Positions 1 through 5,875 of a DNA stretch of 12,438 nt are shown in pieces. The notes beneath the pieces are model-generated. The model worked only from the letters and a program-made list of their open reading frames with translations, made no database searches and had not been told where the DNA came from. How positions within the stretch are numbered: the first letter of the stretch is position 1; every line of letters begins with the position of its first letter. The stretch spans positions 1-12,438 of the forward strand of contig JAKEFE010000029.1 of the NCBI GenBank assembly GCA_022616215.1, given 5' to 3'. This DNA comes from Candidatus Parcubacteria bacterium. GTDB taxonomy: Bacteria; Patescibacteriota; Minisyncoccia; Phycocordibacterales; Phycocordibacteraceae. A program made the position numbers and the translations under genes.

Positions 1-1
1 C

Positions 2-361
2 AAACAATCTTTCTTGGTCGGATGCGCACAGGCGCTCGCCATGATTCCTGGAGTCTCAAGAAGTGGCGCAACGGTGATGGGCGGTCTTCTGCTTGGCATC
101 CCTCGTACTGCCATTCTCACCTTTTCGTTTTTACTCGCCGTTCCCACAATGATTGTTGCGACTGCGTATGACCTCTACAAGACTCCAGAAATACTGACCC
201 AGGGGCACCTGGCGCTTCTTGCTATAGGTTTTGTAACGTCGTTTGCGGTTGCACTCCTCACCATTAAGCTCGTGTTGTGGTTTGTAAGAAAATACTCCTT
301 TGCACCGTTTGGTGTTTATCGCATTGTTCTCGCCCTTCTCTTCTGGCTCGTGATTTTGTAA
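2..361 (+). CDS. uppP: Undecaprenyl-diphosphatase UppP/BacA, C-terminal part (5' end outside window)
   Basis: Membrane enzyme that dephosphorylates undecaprenyl diphosphate to recycle the lipid carrier for peptidoglycan and other envelope polymers. The visible part (about 119 residues) is the C-terminal half. It opens with the family signature QALAMIPGVSRSGAT, which holds the conserved Pro-Gly-x-Ser-Arg-Ser-Gly loop, followed by hydrophobic segments (roughly TFSFLLAVPTMIVA, LALLAIGFVTSFAVALL and YRIVLALLFWLVIL). The FAPFGVYRI motif before the last helix is also typical. The reading frame is open to the left window edge, so the gene starts upstream and the in-frame TTG at 14 is not taken as a start. 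Its last 46 nt overlap the convergent SET-domain gene. Family assignment is firm; the missing N-terminal half cannot be checked. Confidence 0.93.
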   Translation, partial: KQSFLVGCAQALAMIPGVSRSGATVMGGLLLGIPRTAILTFSFLLAVPTMIVATAYDLYKTPEILTQGHLALLAIGFVTSFAVALLTIKLVLWFVRKYSFAPFGVYRIVLALLFWLVIL

Positions 362-774
362 GCAGGACGACATCGCTCGCATCGGCATCCATACGGCTTG
401 ATGTGGTCATTAAAATATTCTTTCCCGTAGTCGTATACAATTTCTTCCCCTGCCTTGATAGCGCGGCGCGCCATGATGAATACGCGATGGTTTCTTACTT
501 TGGGCTCGGCATTTGGCCTGCATGAGTGGTTGATGTAGCCGGCTTTGTTCCACTTGGGTTTTCCGTCTATGGTTTTACGCGAATGGATTTCAAAGAGGTA
601 TTTGCTGTTGCTCGTGTATTCCTCCTCCTGCGTAATGATCTTGCCTTTGTATTCAATGATGCAGACGCCTTTTGGTATCGCGCGCTCTGTAAAGAGCCCG
701 AGTCCTGTCTTTGAACGCCGTACAACAAGTTCAAAATCACCGGGAACATATTTCCCTTTTCGTTTCGCGCTCAT
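316..774 (-). CDS. SET-domain protein (putative protein-lysine methyltransferase)
   Basis: A compact 152-residue SET-domain protein, the fold that moves a methyl group from S-adenosylmethionine to lysine side chains of proteins. Visible landmarks in family order: GLGLFTERAIPKG (24-36), the entry strand after a short basic N-terminus; YINHSCRPNAE (80-90), containing the NHSC motif of the SAM and substrate pocket; GEEIVYDYG (109-117), with the catalytic-region Tyr116; and a post-SET-like cysteine cluster GCRCERC (Cys130, 132, 135) which may bind zinc with a further Cys. The tail (139-152) is basic and lies in the 46-nt overlap with uppP. The ATG is 5 nt behind the stop of the upstream gene, so the two are probably co-transcribed and coupled. 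Substrate unknown; bacteria lack histones, so a ribosomal, nucleoid or secreted target is possible but not shown. Confidence 0.88.
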   Translation of the reverse strand: MSAKRKGKYVPGDFELVVRRSKTGLGLFTERAIPKGVCIIEYKGKIITQEEEYTSNSKYLFEIHSRKTIDGKPKWNKAGYINHSCRPNAEPKVRNHRVFIMARRAIKAGEEIVYDYGKEYFNDHIKPYGCRCERCRPAYKITSQKRRARTMR

Positions 775-779
775 AGTAC

Positions 780-1514
780 TTATCGCTTCCTTTGAGCCTC
801 GAGCTCTTCTTCGGCTTCCTCCTTAGTCGGGTAGGTAGAAGGCGGTTCTTGTTTACCTTCCCTCTGCCATCCAAGATACCCTTTAGCCAGAAGTTCCAGA
901 TACTTTTCGGGCGTGAGGCGCTTCGGTGCAACCATTCGCGGATTTAGGAGGGTGGTATCAAAGAAAGGAATTTCTGCTTTTGTCTCTCCTCTTTTCATTT
1001 GATCTTTAATATGAAAAGGCCACTCGTCAGAGCTGCGTTCTCGCCTTTCCTTTGATACTGGTTCGGACGACACCTCATCTTTCTTGAAGGGAGCGTTGGC
1101 AGGGAGCGCGGAGATGACGTCGTCTGAAATCCCGAAGGTTTTTTTGAGGTCGTCTAGACTCTTACCAACAGCAAGCTCACGGGCAATAAACTCACTCTGC
1201 TCGGAAGGATGCATGGAGTTGAACGCATACCTCGGATTCGGAGAAGGGGGTGCAGGCGGAGGAATGTCTGCACGTGGCGTCTCTTTACGCTGGTCGGTCA
1301 CACCAAAATACTCGGTAACCTGGGCCACCGTCCATTTTCCGCTCGCAAGCATGCTCCGTCGAACTTTTGCCTGTTCCTTGGGCGGTAGGGCCTGCAGCGC
1401 CCTGCGAACAGATGCCTCATCACCTATATCTGCCCCGTGCAACCGAGGCGCTTTAGCACCAGGAGGTAAAATCGCGGGATGCGACGGCAGCTTCGGACCT
1501 TCATCACTTCCCAT
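780..1514 (-). CDS. Hypothetical protein with two HTH-like repeats and Pro-rich, charged linkers
   Basis: Unrecognised 244-residue protein with no cysteine, no signal peptide and no membrane segment. It contains two copies of a motif of about 32 residues: 43-74 (starting LPPKEQ, then LASGK and FGVTD) and 101-132 (starting MHPSEQ, then LAVGK and FGISD). The shared pattern is P-x-E-Q, R, L-A-x-G-K, F-G-hydrophobic-S/T-D. Each copy could form a small helix-turn-helix-like unit. A weaker third copy may begin near 168 (MKRGETKAEI). The linkers are rich in proline (84-94) and charge (144-165, 231-244). ATG at 1514 was chosen over the in-frame TTG at 1523 because a perfect TATAAT ends 8 nt before the ATG and overlaps the TTG. 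It precedes the SET gene by 5 nt, so it may be a partner or substrate; this is inference. Confidence 0.75.
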   Translation of the reverse strand: MGSDEGPKLPSHPAILPPGAKAPRLHGADIGDEASVRRALQALPPKEQAKVRRSMLASGKWTVAQVTEYFGVTDQRKETPRADIPPPAPPSPNPRYAFNSMHPSEQSEFIARELAVGKSLDDLKKTFGISDDVISALPANAPFKKDEVSSEPVSKERRERSSDEWPFHIKDQMKRGETKAEIPFFDTTLLNPRMVAPKRLTPEKYLELLAKGYLGWQREGKQEPPSTYPTKEEAEEELEAQRKR

Positions 1515-1522
1515 ATAGGGCA

Positions 1523-1528
1523 ATTATA
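1523..1528 (-). promoter_or_regulatory. -10 box TATAAT for the repeat protein/SET operon, leaderless layout
   Basis: On the minus strand a perfect TATAAT is followed by 8 nt and then the ATG at 1514. Transcription would start at or within a base or two of the ATG, leaving no room for a ribosome binding site. No good -35 box is visible 16-18 nt upstream. Confidence 0.6.
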
Positions 1529-1543
1529 ACAAAAACATCTTTA

Positions 1544-2737
1544 TTAAAACAGATCCCAGATATCCCTATCCTCGGCCCCATCTATCTTGAAAATAGCAAC
1601 GCCGCGCAGCCCCTGTGTTTTTGCTAAATCAATTTTTTGTTTAATTGCTCCGGCATCGCTCCACCACACCACGTTTACCTTCACGGTCTGTCCTGTCTTC
1701 GTCGCGTGCGCAAGCGCGCGAGCCGCAGCTTCGCCTCCGGAGTCGGTATTGTTCGGTATGGAAACGGCGGAAAGGAAACGCGTGCCGGACTTCCCCGGAA
1801 TGTAGGAATACATGAGCTCTCCGCTTGCGTGCCGCGTCGGCGTTACGTCGTACTCTTTGGCGGTGTCCTCGGCGTATTCGGGATTCACCGACCAGAGCTG
1901 GTGATAGCTTTTGAACCAATCCGGCGCAACGGTCACTTCAACTTCGCGGCCGTAGGTGGGCACACCAAGCACGATTTTGCTTTTATCAATATCTTTCACC
2001 GCGAGTTCCACGACTTTTCGCACCCAGTCAATGTCGGACACCGGATAGTAGGGGGCGCCGCGCCGCGCGTCATTCAATGCTATATCTGCGCGCTGCTGGT
2101 CGTACGTCATGATGTTCACGCGGTCGCAGTGTTGGTTGATGCGTTTGTAGTCGTTGGCGTATTCAAGTTTTTGGGGCACCACGCGGTAGAGTGAGTCGGG
2201 CGGGGTGCGTGGTTCTATCGTGCAGGAGAGGAGTGCTCCTTTCACGTCTTGTGCGAGCGCGTCATCAAGTTCCCACAGAAACAGCGAAAAATATGGGCTG
2301 GTTTTTGCAAACTTGTTTTCGTAGTCAATGTCTACGCCGTCGTACTTTCCTTTCTTAACCATTGTTACAATCTCCTCAACATGTTCTTCGCGCCTGTCTT
2401 CGTCGGAAAGGACTGCATGGATGGCTGCAGAATCGCTCCACATGATGGAGGGAATGACGCGCACGTCGTTTGCTTTTGCGTCCGCCGTAAGCCGCCTCCA
2501 GGTGCTTTTCTTCATCCCGCCGAGATCTTTCAGTGTTCCATTACTTGAAACGGAATAGGTAAACGGCATCACTGTTGTAAGCTCATCAAGGTGGCGGCGT
2601 GCATCGGTCGTGCCCCGCGTTCCGGTCCAATACGGCACCCAGCCGGACACTTCAAAGTAGTCTTCTGTGGCACCAAAGGCGCCTGTCGGAAAAACAAGCG
2701 AAACGAGAACAAAGGCGGCAATACTGGTGCGCTTCAT
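1544..2737 (-). CDS. Secreted GH18-family glycoside hydrolase (chitinase/peptidoglycan-hydrolase-like)
   Basis: 397-residue exported protein of the glycoside hydrolase 18 fold, which cleaves beta-1,4 bonds next to N-acetylglucosamine by substrate-assisted catalysis. Residues 1-23 form a signal peptide (KR, hydrophobic core, then GAFGA). The catalytic motif DGVDIDYE is at 133-140 (D133, D136, D138, proton donor E140). Other family strands seen: SGWVPYW near 31, VIPSIMW at 94-100, NIMTYDQ after about 230, VLGVPTYGRE, and a C-terminal RGVAIFKIDG. The arrangement resembles the YaaH/YdhD spore-cortex and wall hydrolase branch more than classical chitinases, so peptidoglycan is a plausible substrate, but this is inferred. 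ATG at 2737 was chosen over an in-frame start 45 codons upstream because it begins a proper signal peptide and follows an extended -10 box by 6 nt. Confidence 0.88.
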   Translation of the reverse strand: MKRTSIAAFVLVSLVFPTGAFGATEDYFEVSGWVPYWTGTRGTTDARRHLDELTTVMPFTYSVSSNGTLKDLGGMKKSTWRRLTADAKANDVRVIPSIMWSDSAAIHAVLSDEDRREEHVEEIVTMVKKGKYDGVDIDYENKFAKTSPYFSLFLWELDDALAQDVKGALLSCTIEPRTPPDSLYRVVPQKLEYANDYKRINQHCDRVNIMTYDQQRADIALNDARRGAPYYPVSDIDWVRKVVELAVKDIDKSKIVLGVPTYGREVEVTVAPDWFKSYHQLWSVNPEYAEDTAKEYDVTPTRHASGELMYSYIPGKSGTRFLSAVSIPNNTDSGGEAAARALAHATKTGQTVKVNVVWWSDAGAIKQKIDLAKTQGLRGVAIFKIDGAEDRDIWDLF

Positions 2738-2743
2738 ACTTTC

Positions 2744-2752
2744 AGTATACCA
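2744..2752 (-). promoter_or_regulatory. Extended -10 promoter (TGG-TATACT) for the GH18 gene, leaderless layout
   Basis: Minus strand reads TGG then TATACT, then 6 nt, then the ATG at 2737. The TG dinucleotide gives an extended -10, which can replace a -35 box; no clear -35 is present. Predicted transcription start coincides with the ATG. Confidence 0.6.
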
Positions 2753-2779
2753 CATTACGACACATTCGCACAGATGCGC

Positions 2780-2785
2780 TACTAT
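2780..2785 (+). promoter_or_regulatory. -10 box TACTAT for the transglutaminase-like gene, leaderless layout
   Basis: TACTAT is followed by 7 nt and ATG at 2793. An alternative ATG at 2784 overlaps this box, so the box decides the start if the leaderless pattern of this region holds. The site is divergent from the GH18 promoter about 30 bp away. Confidence 0.45.
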
Positions 2786-2792
2786 GAGGAAC

Positions 2793-3419
2793 ATGTTCGA
2801 TCTGTCAAAAAAAGAGGAGGCACTTTTTAAGAAGCTCTCTAGCCCCATCAAAATCCAGGATTTTCTTGACAAACTCCCCTTTAATTACGAAACGAAGGGA
2901 GAAACCTATATGAGCCCGCGCCGCGTGCTCGCGGCGCGGACATGCCATTGCTTTGAGGGGGCGCTCCTTGCTGCCGCCATACTTTCCTACCACGGGGAGA
3001 AGCCGCTCATCATGAATTTACGCACTATTCCTGCTGACGACGACCACGCGCTCGCGCTCTATAAACGAAACGGACTCTGGGGTGCCATTTCAAAGACGAA
3101 TCACGCGGTGCTCCGCTTTCGCGACCCTATTTATACAACGCCGCGCGAGCTCGCCGCATCCTACTTTCACGAATATTTTTTCAATGACACGGGTCTTAAA
3201 ACACTCCGTGCGTACTCTGCCCCCATGACGCTCTCTCGTTTTGGCACCCCCTGGGTTACAAGTGAGAAATCGCTCGTACCCATTGCTCACAAGCTCCGCG
3301 ACACAACACACACCGCCCTCTTTCCCGATAACAATCGTTCGTTCATACGACACGCAAGTATCGTAGAGCGGCGTGCCGGCCGGCTTACCGAGTGGTCGAG
3401 AAACGGTAGAAAAACGTAG
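2793..3419 (+). CDS. Transglutaminase-like (papain-fold) protein of unknown function
   Basis: 208-residue soluble protein without a signal peptide. I do not recognise a named gene, but the layout recalls the transglutaminase-like superfamily: a cysteine at the start of a helix (CHCFEGALLAAAIL, Cys51 or Cys53), a later histidine on a strand (DDDHALALY, His85; also SKTNHAVLRF, His104), and an Asp in FRDPIY (Asp111) that could complete a Cys-His-Asp triad. The family could be a peptidase, an amidase or an inactive scaffold. The start at 2793 gives the N-terminus MFDLSKKEE and fits the TACTAT-N7-ATG promoter; an ATG at 2784 would add three residues. The next gene, a VanY-type peptidase, starts about 20 nt after this stop but has its own promoter-like element. 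Confidence 0.7.
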   Translation: MFDLSKKEEALFKKLSSPIKIQDFLDKLPFNYETKGETYMSPRRVLAARTCHCFEGALLAAAILSYHGEKPLIMNLRTIPADDDHALALYKRNGLWGAISKTNHAVLRFRDPIYTTPRELAASYFHEYFFNDTGLKTLRAYSAPMTLSRFGTPWVTSEKSLVPIAHKLRDTTHTALFPDNNRSFIRHASIVERRAGRLTEWSRNGRKT

Positions 3420-3422
3420 CTG

Positions 3423-3439
3423 TGATACCATTTGGTATC
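3423..3439 (+). promoter_or_regulatory. Extended -10 box (TGA-TACCAT) inside a 16-bp perfect palindrome before the carboxypeptidase gene
   Basis: Positions 3424-3439 read GATACCA-TT-TGGTATC, a perfect inverted repeat of 7 bp arms and a 2-bp centre. The TGA-TACCAT inside it is an extended -10 box placed 8 nt before the ATG at 3440. The palindrome would cover the melting region and the predicted transcription start, so it could be an operator. It could also simply be a small hairpin. Confidence 0.45.
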
Positions 3440-4282
3440 ATGACAAAAACCACCTACGCTCTCCTCGCTGGAGCGTTGCTTGTTGCGGCGGCAGGGGCAG
3501 GATATCAGTGGTATGACCACGCCACAAAGCTTACGCACGCACACGCTGTGCTCGCGGAGCTTGGTGCAGCGCTTGAGGTAAAAACCCACGAAAATAAGGA
3601 ATTGAGCGAGGCGCTTCAAAATGAACAGCAACGAAACGATGCGTTTGAGGAACAAATTGACAGTATTTCAAGCGAGGTCGGAGACCTCACCAAGCTCTCA
3701 CAAATAGACCCAGAACTCCTCCAAAAATACTCAAAGGTGTACTTTTTGAATGAAAACTATATTCCATCAGAACTGACACAAATCCCGCAAGAGTTCATAC
3801 ACGATGACGATGATGAATTTTTTCACAAAAACGCATGGCGGTTTCTTCGCGACTTGATGGAAGAGGCGGCAGAGGACGGCATAGACATCACTATTGTTTC
3901 CGGCTATCGCTCGTTTGACACCCAGAGAATTCTGAAGAACGGATATCAGGTAACGTATGGTTCGGGCGCAAACACTTTTTCTGCAGACCAAGGATATTCC
4001 GAGCACCAGCTTGGCACGGCAATTGATTTCTCCACCAAAACGTTAGGCGGAGGACTCGCTGGTTTTGACACAACAGCAGCATACGCATGGCTCACGGAAA
4101 ACGCACATGAATACGGATTTGTTCTCTCCTACCCGCCAGACAACGCATACTACCAGTACGAGCCCTGGCACTGGCGGTTTGTTGGTCAAAAACTCGCTGA
4201 TGATCTACAGGACGATGATAAGCGTTTCTACGACCTTGACCAACGTGACATAAACGAATACCTCCTGACTCTTTTTGATTAA
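3440..4282 (+). CDS. Membrane-anchored D-alanyl-D-alanine carboxypeptidase, VanY/peptidase M15B type
   Basis: 280-residue zinc carboxypeptidase that trims terminal D-Ala from peptidoglycan stem peptides outside the membrane. An N-terminal hydrophobic anchor (about 6-22) is followed by a charged, probably coiled-coil stretch (about 34-85) and the M15 domain (about 95-258). Zinc and catalytic motifs are intact: SGYRSFDTQ (154-162, Arg157), SEHQLGTAIDF (187-197, ligands His189 and Asp196) and EPWHWRFVG (241-249, catalytic Glu241 and ligand His244). ATG at 3440 is preferred to an in-frame GTG at 3422, since the latter would insert MIPFGI inside the promoter palindrome. It fits with the nearby wall-acting genes (GH18, 3D-domain, UppP). 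A short acidic/aromatic tail after 258 is unusual but probably harmless. Whether the activity is D,D- or L,D-specific cannot be told. Confidence 0.9.
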   Translation: MTKTTYALLAGALLVAAAGAGYQWYDHATKLTHAHAVLAELGAALEVKTHENKELSEALQNEQQRNDAFEEQIDSISSEVGDLTKLSQIDPELLQKYSKVYFLNENYIPSELTQIPQEFIHDDDDEFFHKNAWRFLRDLMEEAAEDGIDITIVSGYRSFDTQRILKNGYQVTYGSGANTFSADQGYSEHQLGTAIDFSTKTLGGGLAGFDTTAAYAWLTENAHEYGFVLSYPPDNAYYQYEPWHWRFVGQKLADDLQDDDKRFYDLDQRDINEYLLTLFD

Positions 4283-4314
4283 AAATGTGAGGCGCTGCCC
4301 GAATTGCCAGCGCC
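4281..4314 (-). terminator. Rho-independent terminator for the small basic ORF
   Basis: On the minus strand GGCGCTG (4308-4314) pairs with CAGCGCC (4291-4297) over a 10-nt loop, followed after 5 nt (TCACA) by a run of five T (4281-4285). It lies 46 nt behind the stop of the small minus-strand ORF and abuts the end of the convergent carboxypeptidase gene. On the plus strand there is no T run. Confidence 0.55.
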
Positions 4315-4360
4315 GCTGCAGTGCGCACGAAACTCTTTATGTAAGATTGAGAGGCCACGC

Positions 4361-4534
4361 TTAGAACCCGAGTTCCGGGAACCACGTGGCGGAGGGAATC
4401 TGTCGAATTGATACATAGTCTGATTGAGACTTCTTCGGCTTTTCATTCCGGGGTCTTCTGGCATCCTTCTTGGGGCGGCCAAGTCCCTTTTGTGTTGGAC
4501 CCTGTGTGGGGGCCGAACCTTTAAACATTCCCAC
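4361..4534 (-). CDS. Small basic protein, 57 aa, unknown function
   Basis: A short ORF not matching any family I know. From the GTG at 4534 it reads MGMFKGSAPTQGPTQKGLGR and continues with a Lys/Arg-rich middle containing GRPKK (an AT-hook-like core), RRPR and EKPKK. It ends with a different, aromatic C-terminus (IRQIPSATWFPELGF). Support for it being real: a strong Shine-Dalgarno AGGAAGG (4543-4549) sits 8 nt before the GTG (14 nt before the alternative ATG at 4528), and a terminator follows. It is the only ORF here with such an SD, unlike its neighbours. It may bind nucleic acid (charge pattern, inference only). It lies 84 nt behind the Nudix gene on the same strand. It could still be a chance ORF. 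Confidence 0.5.
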   Translation of the reverse strand: MGMFKGSAPTQGPTQKGLGRPKKDARRPRNEKPKKSQSDYVSIRQIPSATWFPELGF

Positions 4535-4562
4535 GATGTTTTCCTTCCTCTTGGTTGAACGA

Positions 4563-4578
4563 GTGCGTCAAAACGCAC
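4563..4578. repeat. Perfect hairpin in the leader of the small basic ORF
   Basis: GTGCGT-CAAA-ACGCAC: 6-bp arms, 4-nt loop, about 14 bp upstream of the SD of the small ORF. It could be a leader hairpin or a protein-binding palindrome; no T run follows on the minus strand. A second inverted repeat, TTCTGA/TCAGAA at 4600-4617, sits directly behind the Nudix stop. Confidence 0.4.
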
Positions 4579-4618
4579 GTCTTGGCGATACTAACAGGTT
4601 TCTGAAGAAGGTCAGAAG

Positions 4619-5044
4619 TTACGCGATGCTGTCAGAACACATATGACCTGCGCGCCAATTCTCAACGCACTTGCGGCTTGCAAGAAACATCTGCTCCGGA
4701 AGGTCGTCCGGGTCATGCCAGTGCCAGTTCCCAGACTTTTTCGGTTCCGGTGCAAACGGTTCACCGGAACGCCACTTAGTAAGGATTCCGAGGTTTACGT
4801 AGTGCTTTCCATAGTCACGTTCGTTGTACACCGAGACCAAGCCGACAAGCTCTAGATCTGTAAGTCCGCATTCCTCCGCCGCTTCACGAAGTGCAGTCGC
4901 TCCAAATGTCTCGCCAAACTCAACATGCCCGCCGGGAATCATCCAGTTCCCCGCTCCGTGGCCAAAGAAACGCTCCCCAAGTAGTATCTTCCCCTCCTTT
5001 TCTATAATCACTCCGAGTCCGACTTTTGGACGCTCTGTTTCCAT
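4619..5044 (-). CDS. Nudix hydrolase (MutT/NUDT15-like nucleotide pyrophosphohydrolase)
   Basis: 141-residue single-domain Nudix enzyme. The Nudix box is complete at 39-61: G39, five residues, E45, seven residues, R53-E54, then E57-E58 and G60-L61, matching GX5EX7REUXEEXGU. These glutamates bind Mg and attack a diphosphate linkage. The later segment PEPKKSGNWHWHDPDDLPEQMF resembles the region after the box in MTH3/NUDT15-like 8-oxo-dGTP or dCTP pyrophosphatases, so cleaning the nucleotide pool is plausible; the exact substrate cannot be read from sequence. The ATG at 5044 follows TATACT by 7 nt with no SD, giving a leaderless layout. Its promoter abuts the terminator of the upstream 3D-domain gene, so it is a separate transcription unit. 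Confidence 0.88.
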   Translation of the reverse strand: METERPKVGLGVIIEKEGKILLGERFFGHGAGNWMIPGGHVEFGETFGATALREAAEECGLTDLELVGLVSVYNERDYGKHYVNLGILTKWRSGEPFAPEPKKSGNWHWHDPDDLPEQMFLASRKCVENWRAGHMCSDSIA

Positions 5045-5051
5045 AGAACAA

Positions 5052-5057
5052 AGTATA
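5052..5057 (-). promoter_or_regulatory. -10 box TATACT for the Nudix gene, leaderless layout
   Basis: Minus strand TATACT, 7 nt, ATG. The -35 position would fall in the stem of the upstream terminator and has no recognisable -35 hexamer. Confidence 0.55.
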
Positions 5058-5062
5058 CAGCG

Positions 5063-5102
5063 AAAAGAAAACAGCCCGGCTAACTGCCGGGCTGTTTTCT
5101 TT
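5063..5102 (-). terminator. Strong bidirectional Rho-independent terminator behind the 3D-domain gene
   Basis: CAGCCCGGC (5072-5080) and GCCGGGCTG (5086-5094) form a 9-bp GC stem over the 5-nt loop TAACT. Flanking A-rich (5064-5071) and T-rich (5095-5102) arms are also perfectly complementary, so both strands end in a U-rich run. It starts 5 nt after the 3D-domain stop codon. Confidence 0.93.
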
Positions 5103-5107
5103 AGGAG

Positions 5108-5719
5108 TTAGCGAAGCGCGAGAAAGCTTCCTTTGACCAGCGCATTAAGCGCAAGCTGACTATCTGGAATATCCTTCACCTCGATGTGTCCGATGACGCG
5201 AATGGTTACACCAGCACAAAGTCCAAGGGCGATGGAAGGGTTAATTTCCTCACCATGAACTTCAACGGTGTCATTCTGATCAAGAAGAACATCGATTTGG
5301 CTGCGCTTTCGGCTGTGCATTGAGTCCGCAATAACGCGGTAGCCAATGAGGTGCTCCACCTTCTGGAAGCGGCAGTTCTCCGTATCAGTAGCCTCGCGAG
5401 TAATCTCGACGATAGTACCAAACGGAAGCTCTTCCTTAAGGTCTACGGAACGAGCCGCAATGACTTCGGGGTTTGTATACGCGCCGGAGGCAGTAACAGT
5501 AGGAGTGTGGTCCGTCTGCTCTGGCACCGCGTTATAGGAAGTAAGCTTCACCGTAAGGATGTCCCCGTCTATAGGACGTTCCATTTCTGCTGTACCCGCG
5601 AGCGCAAGGGCGGGATTATTCGCCTCTGCACCCGGGGCGTTATACGTCGCCTCAACAGGAGCCACGGGGCCTCCCGAAAAAGCAAACAAGCCCATGAGGG
5701 CTATGTTTACAACGGTCAT
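5108..5719 (-). CDS. Exported 3D (Asp-Asp-Asp) domain protein, putative peptidoglycan lytic enzyme
   Basis: 203-residue protein from ATG 5719. A hydrophobic N-terminus (about 3-20) is followed by an Ala/Pro/Asn-rich linker and a 3D domain (about 55-150). The 3D domain is the catalytic fold of MltA-like and resuscitation-type lytic transglycosylases. The three expected aspartates are visible: Asp70 in EQTDHTPTVTASG, Asp132 in VIADSMHSRKR and Asp143 in QIDVLL; also LPFGTIVEI at 98-106. Odd point: the N-terminus from ATG 5719 has no positive charge before the hydrophobic core, whereas ten more in-frame codons upstream encode GKRRKPFFTF, ideal for a signal peptide N-region, but with no start codon and an in-frame TAG at 5750-5752. 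The true start is therefore uncertain. A strong terminator follows. Confidence 0.85.
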   Translation of the reverse strand: MTVVNIALMGLFAFSGGPVAPVEATYNAPGAEANNPALALAGTAEMERPIDGDILTVKLTSYNAVPEQTDHTPTVTASGAYTNPEVIAARSVDLKEELPFGTIVEITREATDTENCRFQKVEHLIGYRVIADSMHSRKRSQIDVLLDQNDTVEVHGEEINPSIALGLCAGVTIRVIGHIEVKDIPDSQLALNALVKGSFLALR

Positions 5720-5725
5720 AAAAGT

Positions 5726-5747
5726 AAAAAACGGCTTACGCCGCTTT
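5726..5747 (-). other. Terminator-like hairpin just before the 3D-domain start (attenuator candidate)
   Basis: On the minus strand AAAG-CGGC-GTAA-GCCG-TTTTTT: CGGC/GCCG closed by a G.U and three A-T pairs, ending in six T. It lies 6 nt before ATG 5719. It may be an intrinsic terminator controlling the gene, or the by-product of a Lys-Arg-rich coding stretch (see the 3D gene entry). Confidence 0.4.
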
Positions 5748-5751
5748 CCCT

Positions 5752-5783
5752 ATTAGACTATCACCTCGGATCCCTTTTGTCAA
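5752..5783 (-). promoter_or_regulatory. Promoter of the 3D-domain gene with consensus -35
   Basis: A perfect TTGACA lies at 5778-5783 (minus). Possible -10 boxes are TAGTCT (5755-5760, spacer 17), GATAGT (5757-5762, spacer 15) and TCTAAT (5752-5757, spacer 20); none is ideal. It is the only consensus -35 seen in the promoters of this window. Confidence 0.5.
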
Positions 5784-5838
5784 GGCCTACAACATAAATG
5801 GAACACTGCGTCAATAGCAAGATCGTCAAAAAACCCTT

Positions 5839-5844
5839 ATTATA
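5839..5844 (-). promoter_or_regulatory. Perfect TATAAT further upstream of the 3D-domain gene
   Basis: Minus-strand TATAAT followed by no start codon at 6-8 nt. If used, it would give the 3D gene a leader of about 110 nt ending in the terminator-like hairpin. No -35 match is seen, so it may be a chance match. Confidence 0.3.
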
Positions 5845-5875
5845 GGCCATTCTGATTCTCCCTCCGAGATGAGAC

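Noticed and set aside
1637..2194. 185-codon plus-strand frame opposite the GH18 gene
   Set aside because: Antisense shadow of a gene with intact catalytic motifs; no start signals.
4279..4578. 99-codon minus-strand frame across the gap behind the carboxypeptidase gene
   Set aside because: It covers the terminator and two hairpins, has no SD or -10 box at its start, and has an unconvincing composition. The 57-codon ORF in another frame has better signals.
5762..5820. Short TTG-initiated 19-codon ORF in the 3D-gene leader
   Set aside because: Non-ATG start, no SD, no promoter at the expected distance; too short to support.
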